From: Lutibacter citreus
GTDB taxonomy: Bacteria > Bacteroidota > Bacteroidia > Flavobacteriales > Flavobacteriaceae
Direction: 5' to 3'
NCBI RefSeq assembly: GCF_003260195.1
Contig: NZ_QEIH01000009.1
Span: 1-64,000, forward strand
Length of the DNA: 64,000 bases
Within the stretch, counting starts at the first letter, position 1. Each line of letters starts with the position of its first letter. Under the pieces are notes generated by a model. It saw nothing but the letters and a program-made list of their open reading frames with translations. It was not told the DNA's origin and did no database searches. Positions 26,634-35,944 of this stretch are shown here, piece by piece. A program made the position numbers and the translations under genes.

Positions 26634-28268
26634 ATGAACCGTCTAATTATTCTAATCATTCTATTAACTATTTCTTGTAACTCTATTAAACAAGAAAATG
26701 AAATTACAGACGAAAAACCGAACATCATTCTAATTATGGCTGATGACATGGGATTCTCTGATCTGGGTTTTATGGGGTCGGGTATTGAAACACCAAGTAT
26801 TGATCAATTAGCTACTAATGGCATGGTTTTTAGTCAGTTTTATAATGCAGGAAGGTGCTGTCCTACAAGAGCATCTTTATTAACGGGTTTGTATGCTCAT
26901 AATGCTGATTTAGGTTGGATGACAGCTTCAGATTTTGGACGTTCAGGATACCGAGGAGCTATTAGTGAAAATAGTGTAACACTTGCTCAAGTTCTTAAAA
27001 CTGCAGGCTATGAAAATTATGTGACGGGAAAATGGCATGTAGCCTATGATAAAAACATGGAACCTGATATTGACAATTCAAATTGGCCTATTCAAAGAGG
27101 TTTTGATAAATATTATGGAGTCCTTTCAGGCGGTGGAGGTTATTATCTGCCAACAACCTTAACCAAAAATAATGAAAGGTTAATCCCATCAAATGATTTT
27201 TATTTAACCGAAGCTATAAATAATTCTACAATTGAAATATTAGAAGAACATTTTAAAAATGAAAAAGAAACACCTTTCTTTTTTTATGTTGCTCATTTTG
27301 CACCACATAGACCCTTACACGCTTTAGAAGCTGATATTAAAAAGTATAAAGGAAAATTCAGTAAAGGATGGGATTATTTTAGAGAACAACGTTTTAATAA
27401 AATGACAGAAATCGGATTGTCTAATTCTTGGGTGTTGAGCCAACGACCAAAAGATATTCCAGCTTGGAATAGTTTGTCAGACAAGGAAAAAGCCATGTGG
27501 GAAATACGTATGGAGGTATATGCCGCTCAAATAGACCGAATGGATCAGGGTATTGGTAGAATAATAAAGTTGTTAGAAGATAAGAAGCAATTAGATAATA
27601 CAATTATACTATTCTTATCAGATAATGGAGGGAACAAAGAGTCTCAAGGGAAAAACTTTGATACAGATAGCATTGTCAACCCTGGTGACAATAAGTTTAA
27701 TCAAAGTTATAGAAGAAATTGGGCAAATATGAGTAATACACCGTTCCGTTTGTATAAAAGTTCTAACCATGAAGGCGGAATTAGTACCCCTTTAGTAGTT
27801 CATTGGCCTAAGAAAATTAAAAAAGCATCTATTTCAATTCAACAAGGACACGTGATAGATTTTATGCCAACTTTTATGGAGCTTTCTGGGGCTAATTATC
27901 CGGAATCTCTTGATGGAAATGAGATAAAACCGTACCAAGGGAAAAGTTTGGTTTCTGCTTTTAAAGGTTCAGTTTCAGAAAGAGGCCCCTTATTTTTTGA
28001 GCATGAAGCAGACAGAGCTGTTATTGATGGACACTGGAAACTTGTTGCTACCAAAGATTTAAAACCACCTTACACAGGAAAATGGGAATTATACGATTTA
28101 TCGGTAGACCGAGCCGAAGAAAATAACTTAATTGAAAAATATCCTGAAATTGTTACTGAACTTGAAGAAAAATGGAATGTATGGGCAAAAAAGAATAATG
28201 TTTTTCCATTAGACGCTAGAGGTTGGAATAAAAAAGTGCAAAACGATATTAATAGGGAGGAAAAGTAA
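26634..28268 (+). CDS. Type I (S1) sulfatase lipoprotein, S1_4-like
   Basis: 544 residues; the lipoprotein signal ends LLTISC. Metal site IMADDMGFSD; formylglycine motif CCPTR (Cys75) in NAGRCCPTRASLLTGLYAHN, characteristic of the S1_4 group. TGKWHVAY and ILFLSDNGG are present. The protein is longer than the sulfatase at 22623 because of an insertion around residues 230-290. It is bracketed by 43-base repeats and lies in the block that also holds the S1_8-like gene. Likely exo-acting on desulfated-to-be oligosaccharides in the periplasm. Confidence 0.92.
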   Translation: MNRLIILIILLTISCNSIKQENEITDEKPNIILIMADDMGFSDLGFMGSGIETPSIDQLATNGMVFSQFYNAGRCCPTRASLLTGLYAHNADLGWMTASDFGRSGYRGAISENSVTLAQVLKTAGYENYVTGKWHVAYDKNMEPDIDNSNWPIQRGFDKYYGVLSGGGGYYLPTTLTKNNERLIPSNDFYLTEAINNSTIEILEEHFKNEKETPFFFYVAHFAPHRPLHALEADIKKYKGKFSKGWDYFREQRFNKMTEIGLSNSWVLSQRPKDIPAWNSLSDKEKAMWEIRMEVYAAQIDRMDQGIGRIIKLLEDKKQLDNTIILFLSDNGGNKESQGKNFDTDSIVNPGDNKFNQSYRRNWANMSNTPFRLYKSSNHEGGISTPLVVHWPKKIKKASISIQQGHVIDFMPTFMELSGANYPESLDGNEIKPYQGKSLVSAFKGSVSERGPLFFEHEADRAVIDGHWKLVATKDLKPPYTGKWELYDLSVDRAEENNLIEKYPEIVTELEEKWNVWAKKNNVFPLDARGWNKKVQNDINREEK

Positions 28269-28274
28269 AAGAAT

Positions 28275-28317
28275 TTAAGAAATATATTTTTATAAGCAAT
28301 TAGTTTAAAAGGAAATT
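28275..28317 (+). repeat. Direct repeat X, copy 2
   Basis: Second copy of the 43-base repeat from 26541, 37 of 43 bases identical, directly after the S1_4-like sulfatase gene. Confidence 0.6.
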
Positions 28318-28334
28318 AGATTTGAGTGTTATAG

Positions 28335-28365
28335 AAATGAAGGAAGTATTAATGAAAGACTAAAA
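28335..28365 (+). repeat. Direct repeat Y, copy 2
   Basis: Second copy of the repeat at 24025. It keeps a vestige of the sulfatase C-terminus (MKEVLMKD then stop) although no sulfatase precedes it in that frame. Confidence 0.7.
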
Positions 28366-28379
28366 TTAAATTAATTCTA

Positions 28380-29348
28380 ATGAAAAAAATTGTTGTAATA
28401 ATAAGTATGCTGTTTTTAGGATTAGGTAGTTCTTTTTCTCAATCAAATCTAAAGTCAGTAACGGCATTATATTCTCATATTGAGGCCCTTGGCCCCGAAG
28501 AAGGTATTAAACGAGGGGATCCAAGCGATGTTATAAAAGTTGGGGCATTGTATTATGTTTGGTATTGGAAAGTAGGAATTAATGTTAGATGGGCAACATG
28601 GTATGCAACTTCACCAGACGGATTTATTTGGACGGAAAAAGGAGAAGCGCTACCGCCAGGAAAAGATGGTAGTTGGGATGATGAAGGTTGTTTTACTCCG
28701 GGTATATTAATTGCCAATGGTAAGTATTATTTATTTTATTCAGGGGTAAACAATCCATATAGAACTAAAGATCTTGAAAAATCGAAAACTAGAATAGGGA
28801 TAGCTATTTCTAATTCACCAGACGGTCCTTGGACAAAGTTTTCAGCCAATCCAATAATGGTTCCAAGTAATGATATTACCGAATTTGATAGTCACCGAAT
28901 TGATGATGCAAGCATAATTGTCCGTGATGGAAAGTATTGGCTATATTATAAAGGTCGCCAATGGGGAAAATCACCACGAGAAACTAAAATGGGTATTGCT
29001 ATTGCCAATAAGCCTGAAGGTCCGTATGTGAAATATAAAAATAACCCAGTTGTAAGAGGTGGCCATGAAGTGCTTGTTTGGCCTCAAGGAAAAGGAGTTG
29101 CAACAATGATTGGTAAAGAAGGAAAGGAAGATGTTCACAAGTCCATTATGTATGCTGAAGATGGTTTAAATTTTAAAAAGACACACAATTTTACAAATAA
29201 GAATGTGCCACATGCTCCTGGTGCTTACCGGCCTGAAGCATATACTGATAACGGTAATGGTAAGATAATAGAATGGGGAGTTCATAGGGTAATTAAAAAT
29301 GGAGTTGAATTTCTCGAAAGGTTTGATTTAAAGGAAGTGAAAAAATAA
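28380..29348 (+). CDS. GH117-like five-bladed propeller glycosidase
   Basis: 322 residues with a signal peptide ending SSFSQ. Propeller motifs in order: KRGDPSDVIKVGALYYVWYW (Asp of the RDPS position as candidate base), WYATSPDGFIWTEKGEAL, FTPGILIANGKYYLFYSG, RIDDASIIVRDGKYWLYYKG, then GHEVLVWPQGKGVA. These correspond to GH117, the alpha-1,3-(3,6-anhydro)-L-galactosidase family, and the His in GHEV is the conserved acid candidate. No agar-specific gene is nearby, so the true sugar may be another L-sugar such as L-galactose or L-fucose. Opens a tight four-gene run up to 35569. A paralogue is at 40228. Confidence 0.75.
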   Translation: MKKIVVIISMLFLGLGSSFSQSNLKSVTALYSHIEALGPEEGIKRGDPSDVIKVGALYYVWYWKVGINVRWATWYATSPDGFIWTEKGEALPPGKDGSWDDEGCFTPGILIANGKYYLFYSGVNNPYRTKDLEKSKTRIGIAISNSPDGPWTKFSANPIMVPSNDITEFDSHRIDDASIIVRDGKYWLYYKGRQWGKSPRETKMGIAIANKPEGPYVKYKNNPVVRGGHEVLVWPQGKGVATMIGKEGKEDVHKSIMYAEDGLNFKKTHNFTNKNVPHAPGAYRPEAYTDNGNGKIIEWGVHRVIKNGVEFLERFDLKEVKK

Positions 29349-29373
29349 AATATTTATTCAATAACTAATTTAA

Positions 29374-31932
29374 ATGGGAAATAGATTACTAAAAATAGTA
29401 TTAGTATCACTAATTATATTTTGTTGGAGTTGTAAGCCTTCTGAAGAGAAAAATGAAAATTTACAAACCACTGTTAAGATTGATAATGGAGAAATAGTTT
29501 CAATTTCTGGAACAAGAAAAATAAGTGGTGTTTATCCGCATTTAACAAGTTATTCGCACGCAAGAGCAAACGGAACCTATAGTTTTGGGAATGAATGTGG
29601 AATTGGAGCCTTGGCAGTTTGGAATGAGAAACTGTATATGATTAACTATGCAGCACATGAGCCAGAAGGTAGTGAGCACAAACTGTATATTATCGATAGA
29701 GATAAGAATATACAAGTGTTTAAAGGGAGTATTGGAGGTACACCAGCGGCTAGAATGATTCATAAAGAATCTAACCAACTACTAATTGGGCCTTATGTTA
29801 TTAGTAGTTCTGGAGAAGTACGAGTGATTCCTATTAAAGATATGAAAGGTCGTTTAACAGCCATTGCAAGACATTTAAAAGATCCTAAGAATTTGGTGTA
29901 TTATTATGATATGGAAGGTATGTTGTATGAGGTAAATGTACATACACTAGAAGTAAAAAAACTATATCACAATCCCTTACCTGGTTGGCATGGTAAAGGT
30001 GCTTACACAAGTCAGAACATATTAGTGTTGGCAAATAATGGAGAGCATAAAAATGAAAGTAGCAAAAATTGGAAAATAACTTTAGAAAATAAAAATAACA
30101 AAGAAGATAATGGAATTTTAGCTGAATTTGATGGTGAAAATTTTAAAGTTATTGAAAGAAGACAATTTACAGATGTTACCACAAAAAACGGTATTAACGC
30201 AGTGCCAAACGATCAATACCCTCTATGGGCAATGGGATGGGATAAAAGATCGGTAAGGTTAAAGGTTTTAGAAAATGGTGAATGGAAAACGTTTTTATTA
30301 CCAAAAGCAACCTATAATAATGATCCTTCTCACGGTTGGTTTACAGAATGGCCAAGAATTAGAGAAATTGGTAATGGAAAAATGATGATGGATATGCATG
30401 GTATGTTTTATGATTTTCCTTCAACATTTTCTCATAAGAATACTGCAGGGATTAAACCAATGGGTTCACATTTAAGGTATGTGCCAGATTTTTTAAGTTG
30501 GAATGATAAAGTTGTTTTAGCTACTGATGAAACAAGTATACAGGGTAACCCTTTTGCAGGTCAGCCTCAATCTAATCTATGGATTGGTAAACGTGAAGAG
30601 CTTGCCAATTGGGGGCCAAAATCGGCTTATGGAGCAATTTGGTTAAATGATGAGGTTGTTGCGAATCAACCATCACTTCCTTTTTTAATAGCTGGTTTTG
30701 ATAACAGAATATTACATTTAAATAATTTAGATAAAATACCAGTTACAGTTACTATTCAGGTTGATGAAGATGGAACAGGAAACTGGAAAGAGTTAAAAAA
30801 GATAACTTTAGAAAAAGAAGGTTATCAATATCATATGTTTAAAGAAGATTTAAAAGCAGAATGGGTACGTTTGGTTGCTGATAAAACCAGTAAATTAACA
30901 GCTACTTTTCATTTTACAGATCGTAAGCTAAAAAATAGTTCTGATGGAAAAGAATTGTTTACAAGTCTTGCTGGTATAGATGAAAACAGTAAAGTATCTC
31001 ACGCTAAATTGTATAGTAATAAAATCAACTATAACTTAAGTGTTTATGCAGGTGAAATAGAGAATAACAATTTTAAAAACACGAACTCTTATGAGTTTTT
31101 AAAATATGATTTTAAATTTATAGAAGGTATAAAAGATAGCACATCAATAAGAGCTTTAAAGAATAAAAAAGTTGGAGAAGAAGTTGATTTCTTTAATAAA
31201 GATTCAGCTGATATTTCTGAAATAAAAGAAAATGAAAAAGAAATCTGGTCAGAAGATGAGGCATCTGTTATTTTACATGCTGAAAAGTATCAGTTAAGAT
31301 TACCAAAAGGTAATGCAAATTACTCAAGTCAATTTTCGGCAAAAACAGCTCGAGTAACTAGAGAGCTTGAATCTGAAAGAGAATTGGCAAATATTTCGGG
31401 TACTTTTTATGAATTACCGCTTTATAAAGTGGGGAAAGAACCTTTGTATAAAATGATGCGCCCGGTTGCAACACACAATAAACAAATTACAGAGTTTAAT
31501 ACTTGGAATGGTTTATTGGTTTTAAGTGGCGTTAAATTAGATGCTAAAGAATCAGAACATATTTACAAATCTGAGGATGGTAATGTGGCACTTTGGTTTG
31601 GAGGTATCGATGATTTATGGAGTTTTGGAAAGCCTGTAGGAGAAGGTGGCCCATGGAAAAATACCCAAATAAAAGCAAACCAATTATCAGATATGTATTT
31701 GATGACGGGTTATGACGAAAAAACAGTCGTTTTAGAATCGGATGTTGATACACAGTTTGAGTTATACATCCATATAAATCATTATTCAGACCATCCTGTT
31801 TTGTTTAAAACATTTGAGTTGAAAGCAGAACAAAAAATAACGTATAAATTTCCAAAAGGATTTAGTGCACATTGGGCACAATTAAAATCAAGTAAAGATT
31901 GTAAAGCAACAGCTTGGTTTGTGTATAAATAA
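29374..31932 (+). CDS. Large exported lipoprotein of unknown family, propeller-like with internal repeat
   Basis: 852 residues; the lipoprotein signal ends IIFCWSC. I do not recognise a family. Residues ~40-400 look like a beta-propeller, with blade-like strands such as GALAVWNEKLYMINYA and NLVYYYDMEGMLYEVN. A ~120-residue unit at ~402-525 (LWIGKREELANWG ... WVRLVADKTSKLTATFHFTD) recurs at ~737-852 (LWFGGIDDLWSFG ... WAQLKSSKDCKATAWFVYK), so the protein has duplicated beta-sandwich modules. It lies 25 bases after GH117 and 8 bases before GH2, clearly in the same operon. It may be a glycosidase or binding protein for the same polymer. No catalytic residues can be named. Confidence 0.7.
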   Translation: MGNRLLKIVLVSLIIFCWSCKPSEEKNENLQTTVKIDNGEIVSISGTRKISGVYPHLTSYSHARANGTYSFGNECGIGALAVWNEKLYMINYAAHEPEGSEHKLYIIDRDKNIQVFKGSIGGTPAARMIHKESNQLLIGPYVISSSGEVRVIPIKDMKGRLTAIARHLKDPKNLVYYYDMEGMLYEVNVHTLEVKKLYHNPLPGWHGKGAYTSQNILVLANNGEHKNESSKNWKITLENKNNKEDNGILAEFDGENFKVIERRQFTDVTTKNGINAVPNDQYPLWAMGWDKRSVRLKVLENGEWKTFLLPKATYNNDPSHGWFTEWPRIREIGNGKMMMDMHGMFYDFPSTFSHKNTAGIKPMGSHLRYVPDFLSWNDKVVLATDETSIQGNPFAGQPQSNLWIGKREELANWGPKSAYGAIWLNDEVVANQPSLPFLIAGFDNRILHLNNLDKIPVTVTIQVDEDGTGNWKELKKITLEKEGYQYHMFKEDLKAEWVRLVADKTSKLTATFHFTDRKLKNSSDGKELFTSLAGIDENSKVSHAKLYSNKINYNLSVYAGEIENNNFKNTNSYEFLKYDFKFIEGIKDSTSIRALKNKKVGEEVDFFNKDSADISEIKENEKEIWSEDEASVILHAEKYQLRLPKGNANYSSQFSAKTARVTRELESERELANISGTFYELPLYKVGKEPLYKMMRPVATHNKQITEFNTWNGLLVLSGVKLDAKESEHIYKSEDGNVALWFGGIDDLWSFGKPVGEGGPWKNTQIKANQLSDMYLMTGYDEKTVVLESDVDTQFELYIHINHYSDHPVLFKTFELKAEQKITYKFPKGFSAHWAQLKSSKDCKATAWFVYK

Positions 31933-31940
31933 CAAAATAT

Positions 31941-34514
31941 ATGATGAAAATTTCAGTAATTTTTAGAAAATTAATTCTTAAAACTCCTATTATAATAGGA
32001 CTTTTATGTTTTATTGTAGCCAATTTTAGCTATGCACAAGGCAATCAGAAAATAGCATTAAATGGCAAATGGTCTTTTAAAACAGATCCTTATGCAGAAG
32101 GAGAGTCTTCTGGATGGACAGCAAAAGATGTAGATACCGCTTCTTGGGATACTATGGCGGTTCCTGGAAACTGGGATTTGGTAAATGAATATGCTGAATA
32201 TGTAGGCGATGCTTGGTACACAAGAACTTTTACTGTTGATGAAATACAAAGTACAGAACAACTACGTTTGGTTTTTCAATCCGTTTATAACGATGCTAAA
32301 ATTTGGGTAAATGGGCATTTAGTTGGTGAAAATAATTTAGGATTTTTACCTTTCCATTTCAATATTACCCAGTATCTAAATCTAGGAAAAGAAAACAGGT
32401 TAACCGTATTGGTTAATAACGTTTTTAAAAGTGGTGCCATGTGGAATTGGGGAGGGATTAGAAGACCTGTTTGGTTAGAATTAACACCTAAAACGCGTAT
32501 TGAATTTCAGCATATAGATGCAGTGCCCGACTTAAAAAAGGGAACGGCTCAATTAGGTGTAAAAATTGTGAGTAGCAATTCTAGTAATACTCCTAAAAAG
32601 GTACTATTTAATATCGATATTAAAAGTAATGGAAAGATAGTGGCAAAAGGGAAAGTAAAAGCCACAATTACAGCAAATACTAATAGATGCATTGTAAACT
32701 GGTCTTATAAATTACCTAAGTCTAAAGTGAATTTATGGCATTTTGATTTTCCTAATTTATACGAATCTACCGTTACCTTATCAGAAAACAAAGAGATTTT
32801 ACATACAAATTCTGATAGATTTGGTATTCGAAAATTAGAAATTGACGGTTTAAAATTACTATTAAATGGAGAAAGTATTAGACCTGTTGGGTTTAATGTA
32901 GTACCAGAAGATAGGTTTACAGGTAACACATTGCCTATAGAACGTATTAAGGAAGATATCGATTTAATGAAAAGTTTGGGTGCAAATATGGCACGATTAA
33001 GCCATGTGAATTTACCAAAAGAATACATCGATTATTTGGATGAAAAAGGGATTCTAATTTTTGAAGAAGTAGGCCTTTGGGGAAAAGATGTTTTAGTAGA
33101 TCCAGAGCATCCGAAACCAAAAGAATGGTTGCAACGAATCATCGAAAATAATTATAATCATCCAGCAATTGTGGGGTGGAGTGTAGGTAATGAATTGGGG
33201 ATGGCGTCTAAAAACCCAAAAGTAAATGACTATGTAAAAGGAGCTATAGAAATGGCGGAGAAATTAGATCCAAATAGAATAGCAGTTTGTGTGTCTAATT
33301 CGGCGAATAATTCACCTAAAGAAGCTACTAGGTATGCCGATTTAGCAATGTTAAATGGGTATCAAAATTGGGGTAAAAAGGCAGATGGTACTTGGAGAAA
33401 TCATAAGAAACCAATTTTTATGTCTGAGTTTGGTAAAGAACTAAATTCCGAAGACCCAAGCTTAGGAGATATTCCAGCCGAAAAAATGATGAATCAATTA
33501 CGAAATAAAGAATATGTTTTAGGAGGTTCTTTATGGGCATTTAACGATTACAGAAGTACCTATCACGGTAAAGATGGGTGGAAAACACCTCCGTCACAAA
33601 ATAGAGCTTGGGGAGTTGTAACTTCTTTTAGAGATAAGAAAAAAGGTTTTTATAGTATTCAAAAAGAATTTAGTCAGATAAGAAATCTTACTGTATCGAA
33701 TTTTAATACAGTAGAAGGAAAGGCAAAAGTTACTATTCAGCCAAGAACAAAATTAGATATTCCTGCGAATATATTGAGAGAGTATAAAGTACAGTATACG
33801 CTGTTTGATTCTGATTTTAAAGTTGTTGAGACAAATACACAACTTGTTAAAACTATTTTTCCTGGAGATAAAGCATTTGATGTTTTCTTAAAATGGAATG
33901 CTAAAGACAACTTAAGTATGATAGAAGTTAGTTTCCTAGACCCACAAGGTTATAAAGTTCATACAGATCTAGTTAAGTTTCAGGTTCCAAAACAGCCTGT
34001 TATAACATTTGCAAATACAGCTAACAGTGGTATTCGTGTTTTTTTCGAAAAAAGTAAAGATGCAGAGGGGTATTATGTTCGATATGAAAAAGAAGATTTG
34101 ACTTTCAATACTAAAGAAACAACAAATAATTTTATTGATATTGAGGATAAAAAAGTAAAACAAGGTCTTGTTTGGAAATATCAATTGATCGCGGTGAACA
34201 ATAAAGGAGAAAGTATTCCTTCTAAAACAAAAGAACTCACAAAAGATGAAGATGAATTGCCGCCAATTATTTGGAATACAAAACATACTGATAATGGTGT
34301 TTTTATTGCTTATAGTGTAAGTCCATATGATTATTTGTATGAAGTAATTTATGGTACTAGCTCTAACATTTATGATAAAAAATTAACAACCAAAGTAAAA
34401 GGAGTACTTAACATTCCTAATATTAAAAAAGGAACTCCAATTTATTATAAGATGAGGGTTATAAAACAATGGGGATTTGCTAGTGAGTGGACACAAGAGT
34501 TAAAGAGTGAGTAA
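31941..34514 (+). CDS. GH2 family glycosidase (beta-galactosidase-like) with C-terminal FnIII region
   Basis: 857 residues with a signal peptide ending FSYAQG. The N-terminal sugar-binding domain (~35-185) has WYTRTF and IWVNGHLVGENNLGFLPF, an immunoglobulin-like domain follows (~190-297), and the TIM barrel starts at SDRFGIRKLEIDG. GWSVGNELG gives acid/base Glu418 and PIFMSEFGKE gives nucleophile Glu496. The C-terminal ~250 residues are beta-rich with FnIII-like repeats, longer than a minimal GH2. Expected to remove non-reducing beta-linked galactose or a related residue. GH2 also holds glucuronidases and mannosidases, so the sugar is not proven. Confidence 0.9.
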   Translation: MMKISVIFRKLILKTPIIIGLLCFIVANFSYAQGNQKIALNGKWSFKTDPYAEGESSGWTAKDVDTASWDTMAVPGNWDLVNEYAEYVGDAWYTRTFTVDEIQSTEQLRLVFQSVYNDAKIWVNGHLVGENNLGFLPFHFNITQYLNLGKENRLTVLVNNVFKSGAMWNWGGIRRPVWLELTPKTRIEFQHIDAVPDLKKGTAQLGVKIVSSNSSNTPKKVLFNIDIKSNGKIVAKGKVKATITANTNRCIVNWSYKLPKSKVNLWHFDFPNLYESTVTLSENKEILHTNSDRFGIRKLEIDGLKLLLNGESIRPVGFNVVPEDRFTGNTLPIERIKEDIDLMKSLGANMARLSHVNLPKEYIDYLDEKGILIFEEVGLWGKDVLVDPEHPKPKEWLQRIIENNYNHPAIVGWSVGNELGMASKNPKVNDYVKGAIEMAEKLDPNRIAVCVSNSANNSPKEATRYADLAMLNGYQNWGKKADGTWRNHKKPIFMSEFGKELNSEDPSLGDIPAEKMMNQLRNKEYVLGGSLWAFNDYRSTYHGKDGWKTPPSQNRAWGVVTSFRDKKKGFYSIQKEFSQIRNLTVSNFNTVEGKAKVTIQPRTKLDIPANILREYKVQYTLFDSDFKVVETNTQLVKTIFPGDKAFDVFLKWNAKDNLSMIEVSFLDPQGYKVHTDLVKFQVPKQPVITFANTANSGIRVFFEKSKDAEGYYVRYEKEDLTFNTKETTNNFIDIEDKKVKQGLVWKYQLIAVNNKGESIPSKTKELTKDEDELPPIIWNTKHTDNGVFIAYSVSPYDYLYEVIYGTSSNIYDKKLTTKVKGVLNIPNIKKGTPIYYKMRVIKQWGFASEWTQELKSE

Positions 34515-34528
34515 AAACTTGAAGTAGC

Positions 34529-35569
34529 ATGAATTTAATAAAGTCAATTTTAGGTAGTTTGTTGTTGATGTTGTTTGGTGGTCAATTTTTAATCGCACAG
34601 CAAAATCAAACAGAAATAAAACCTGCGCAACAATGGTTAGATACCAATGGTAAAGGCATCAATGCTCACGGTGGTGGTGTTCTTTTTTATGAAGGTGTTT
34701 ACTATTGGTACGGCGAACATAAACTAGATGGCAAATCAGAAGCTCAATTTGCAGATGGTGGTATACATTGTTATTCTTCTAAAGATTTAACAAATTGGAA
34801 AAATGAGGGTCTTGTTTTAAGTGTAGATTATAAAGATGAAAAAAGTGATTTAGCTTACGGATGTATTTTAGAAAGACCTAAAGTAGTTTACAATTCTAAA
34901 AACAAGCAGTTTGTAGCCTATTTTAAGCTATACTTAAAGGGAGTTGGGTATGATAGTAATTATGTTGGAGTAGCCGTGGCTGATAAACCAAATGGTCCAT
35001 TTACCTATCATCACAAGTTTCGTGGCGGAGGAACCAACAAAGGTTCTGGAGATTTTTCTATGTTTAAAGATGATAATGGTAGTCTTTACCATTTAGCAGT
35101 TCGTAAGCCCGATAAGGCATTTGTTATTGGCAAAATGGATACTGATTATTATTTTCCTGAAGGAGATTATCAAGTTTGTAAAGGAGTTAAAGTACATTCT
35201 GAAGCACCAGCAATTATCAAAAGAAAAGGAGTGTACCACATGTTAGGTTCTGGATCAAAAGGTTGGAATCCAAACCCGGCACGTTATCATACAACAACTA
35301 ATCTTTTAGGAACGTGGACTTATCACGGGAATCCTTGTAATGGCTATAATAATATAGATAAACTTGGTGTAGAAAAAACGTTTGGAGGACAAGCATCTTA
35401 TATCATCCCTGTTCATGGAAAGGAAGATGCTTACATCGCTATGTTTGATATTTGGAAACCCAAGAAACCAATAACAGGAAGGTATATTTGGCTCCCAATT
35501 GAATTTTCTGATGATAAAATGTCAATATCATGGCGAGATAGTTGGAAACTATCAACTTTAAATGATTAA
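34529..35569 (+). CDS. GH43 subfamily 24-like exo-beta-1,3-galactanase-type protein
   Basis: 346 residues with a signal peptide ending FLIAQQ. It reads DTNGKGINAHGGGVLFYEGV, then YYWYGEHK, ERPKVVYNSKNKQFVAYF, SGDFSMFKDDNGSLYHLA and SEAPAIIKRKGVYHMLGSG, the pattern of the GH43_24 five-bladed propellers. As in characterised members of that group, the usual N-terminal catalytic Asp is absent (NAHGGG in its place). Expected to release galactose from beta-1,3-galactan-like chains. It is the last gene of the first part of the locus, before a 375-base gap with a new promoter. Confidence 0.82.
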   Translation: MNLIKSILGSLLLMLFGGQFLIAQQNQTEIKPAQQWLDTNGKGINAHGGGVLFYEGVYYWYGEHKLDGKSEAQFADGGIHCYSSKDLTNWKNEGLVLSVDYKDEKSDLAYGCILERPKVVYNSKNKQFVAYFKLYLKGVGYDSNYVGVAVADKPNGPFTYHHKFRGGGTNKGSGDFSMFKDDNGSLYHLAVRKPDKAFVIGKMDTDYYFPEGDYQVCKGVKVHSEAPAIIKRKGVYHMLGSGSKGWNPNPARYHTTTNLLGTWTYHGNPCNGYNNIDKLGVEKTFGGQASYIIPVHGKEDAYIAMFDIWKPKKPITGRYIWLPIEFSDDKMSISWRDSWKLSTLND

Positions 35570-35703
35570 TAATAAGCTAATGTTGTTTCAATAATTAACT
35601 AACGAGTATGTATTATCAATTTTAATTTAGAAGATAAAATTTATTCTTATATATGAGAAAGCTTATGGATATAGAGTTGTTTTGTTGAATAGTTATCAAT
35701 ATT

Positions 35704-35767
35704 ACCCCTATTTATAGTCAAAAACACCCCATTTTTTGAGGTAAGAATAAGTAGTTTTATACTTTAG
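35704..35767 (+). promoter_or_regulatory. Predicted PUL-type promoter inside the locus
   Basis: In the 375-base gene-free gap (35570-35944) the motif ACCCC(T/A)ATTT occurs at 35704 and again at 35726, a 22-base spacing (two helical turns). It is followed by TACTTTAG at 35760-35767, a 7/8 match to the TAnnTTTG box. The layout resembles activator-driven promoters in flavobacterial PULs. It would give the 35945 gene a ~170-base leader. No other feature was seen in the gap. Confidence 0.45.
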
Positions 35768-35944
35768 TTTTTTTTTGAAATTTTATTGATTAAAGAATGG
35801 AGTTTTTCAAGATTAGAGAAATATAAATACTAAGGTTGGTGATTGAAAAAATCTTATGCGTTGATAATTTGAAATTAAACATAAGGATTGGAAATAAGAG
35901 TTAATTAACTTAGTGAACTAAATATAATAATAGAGATAATAAAG

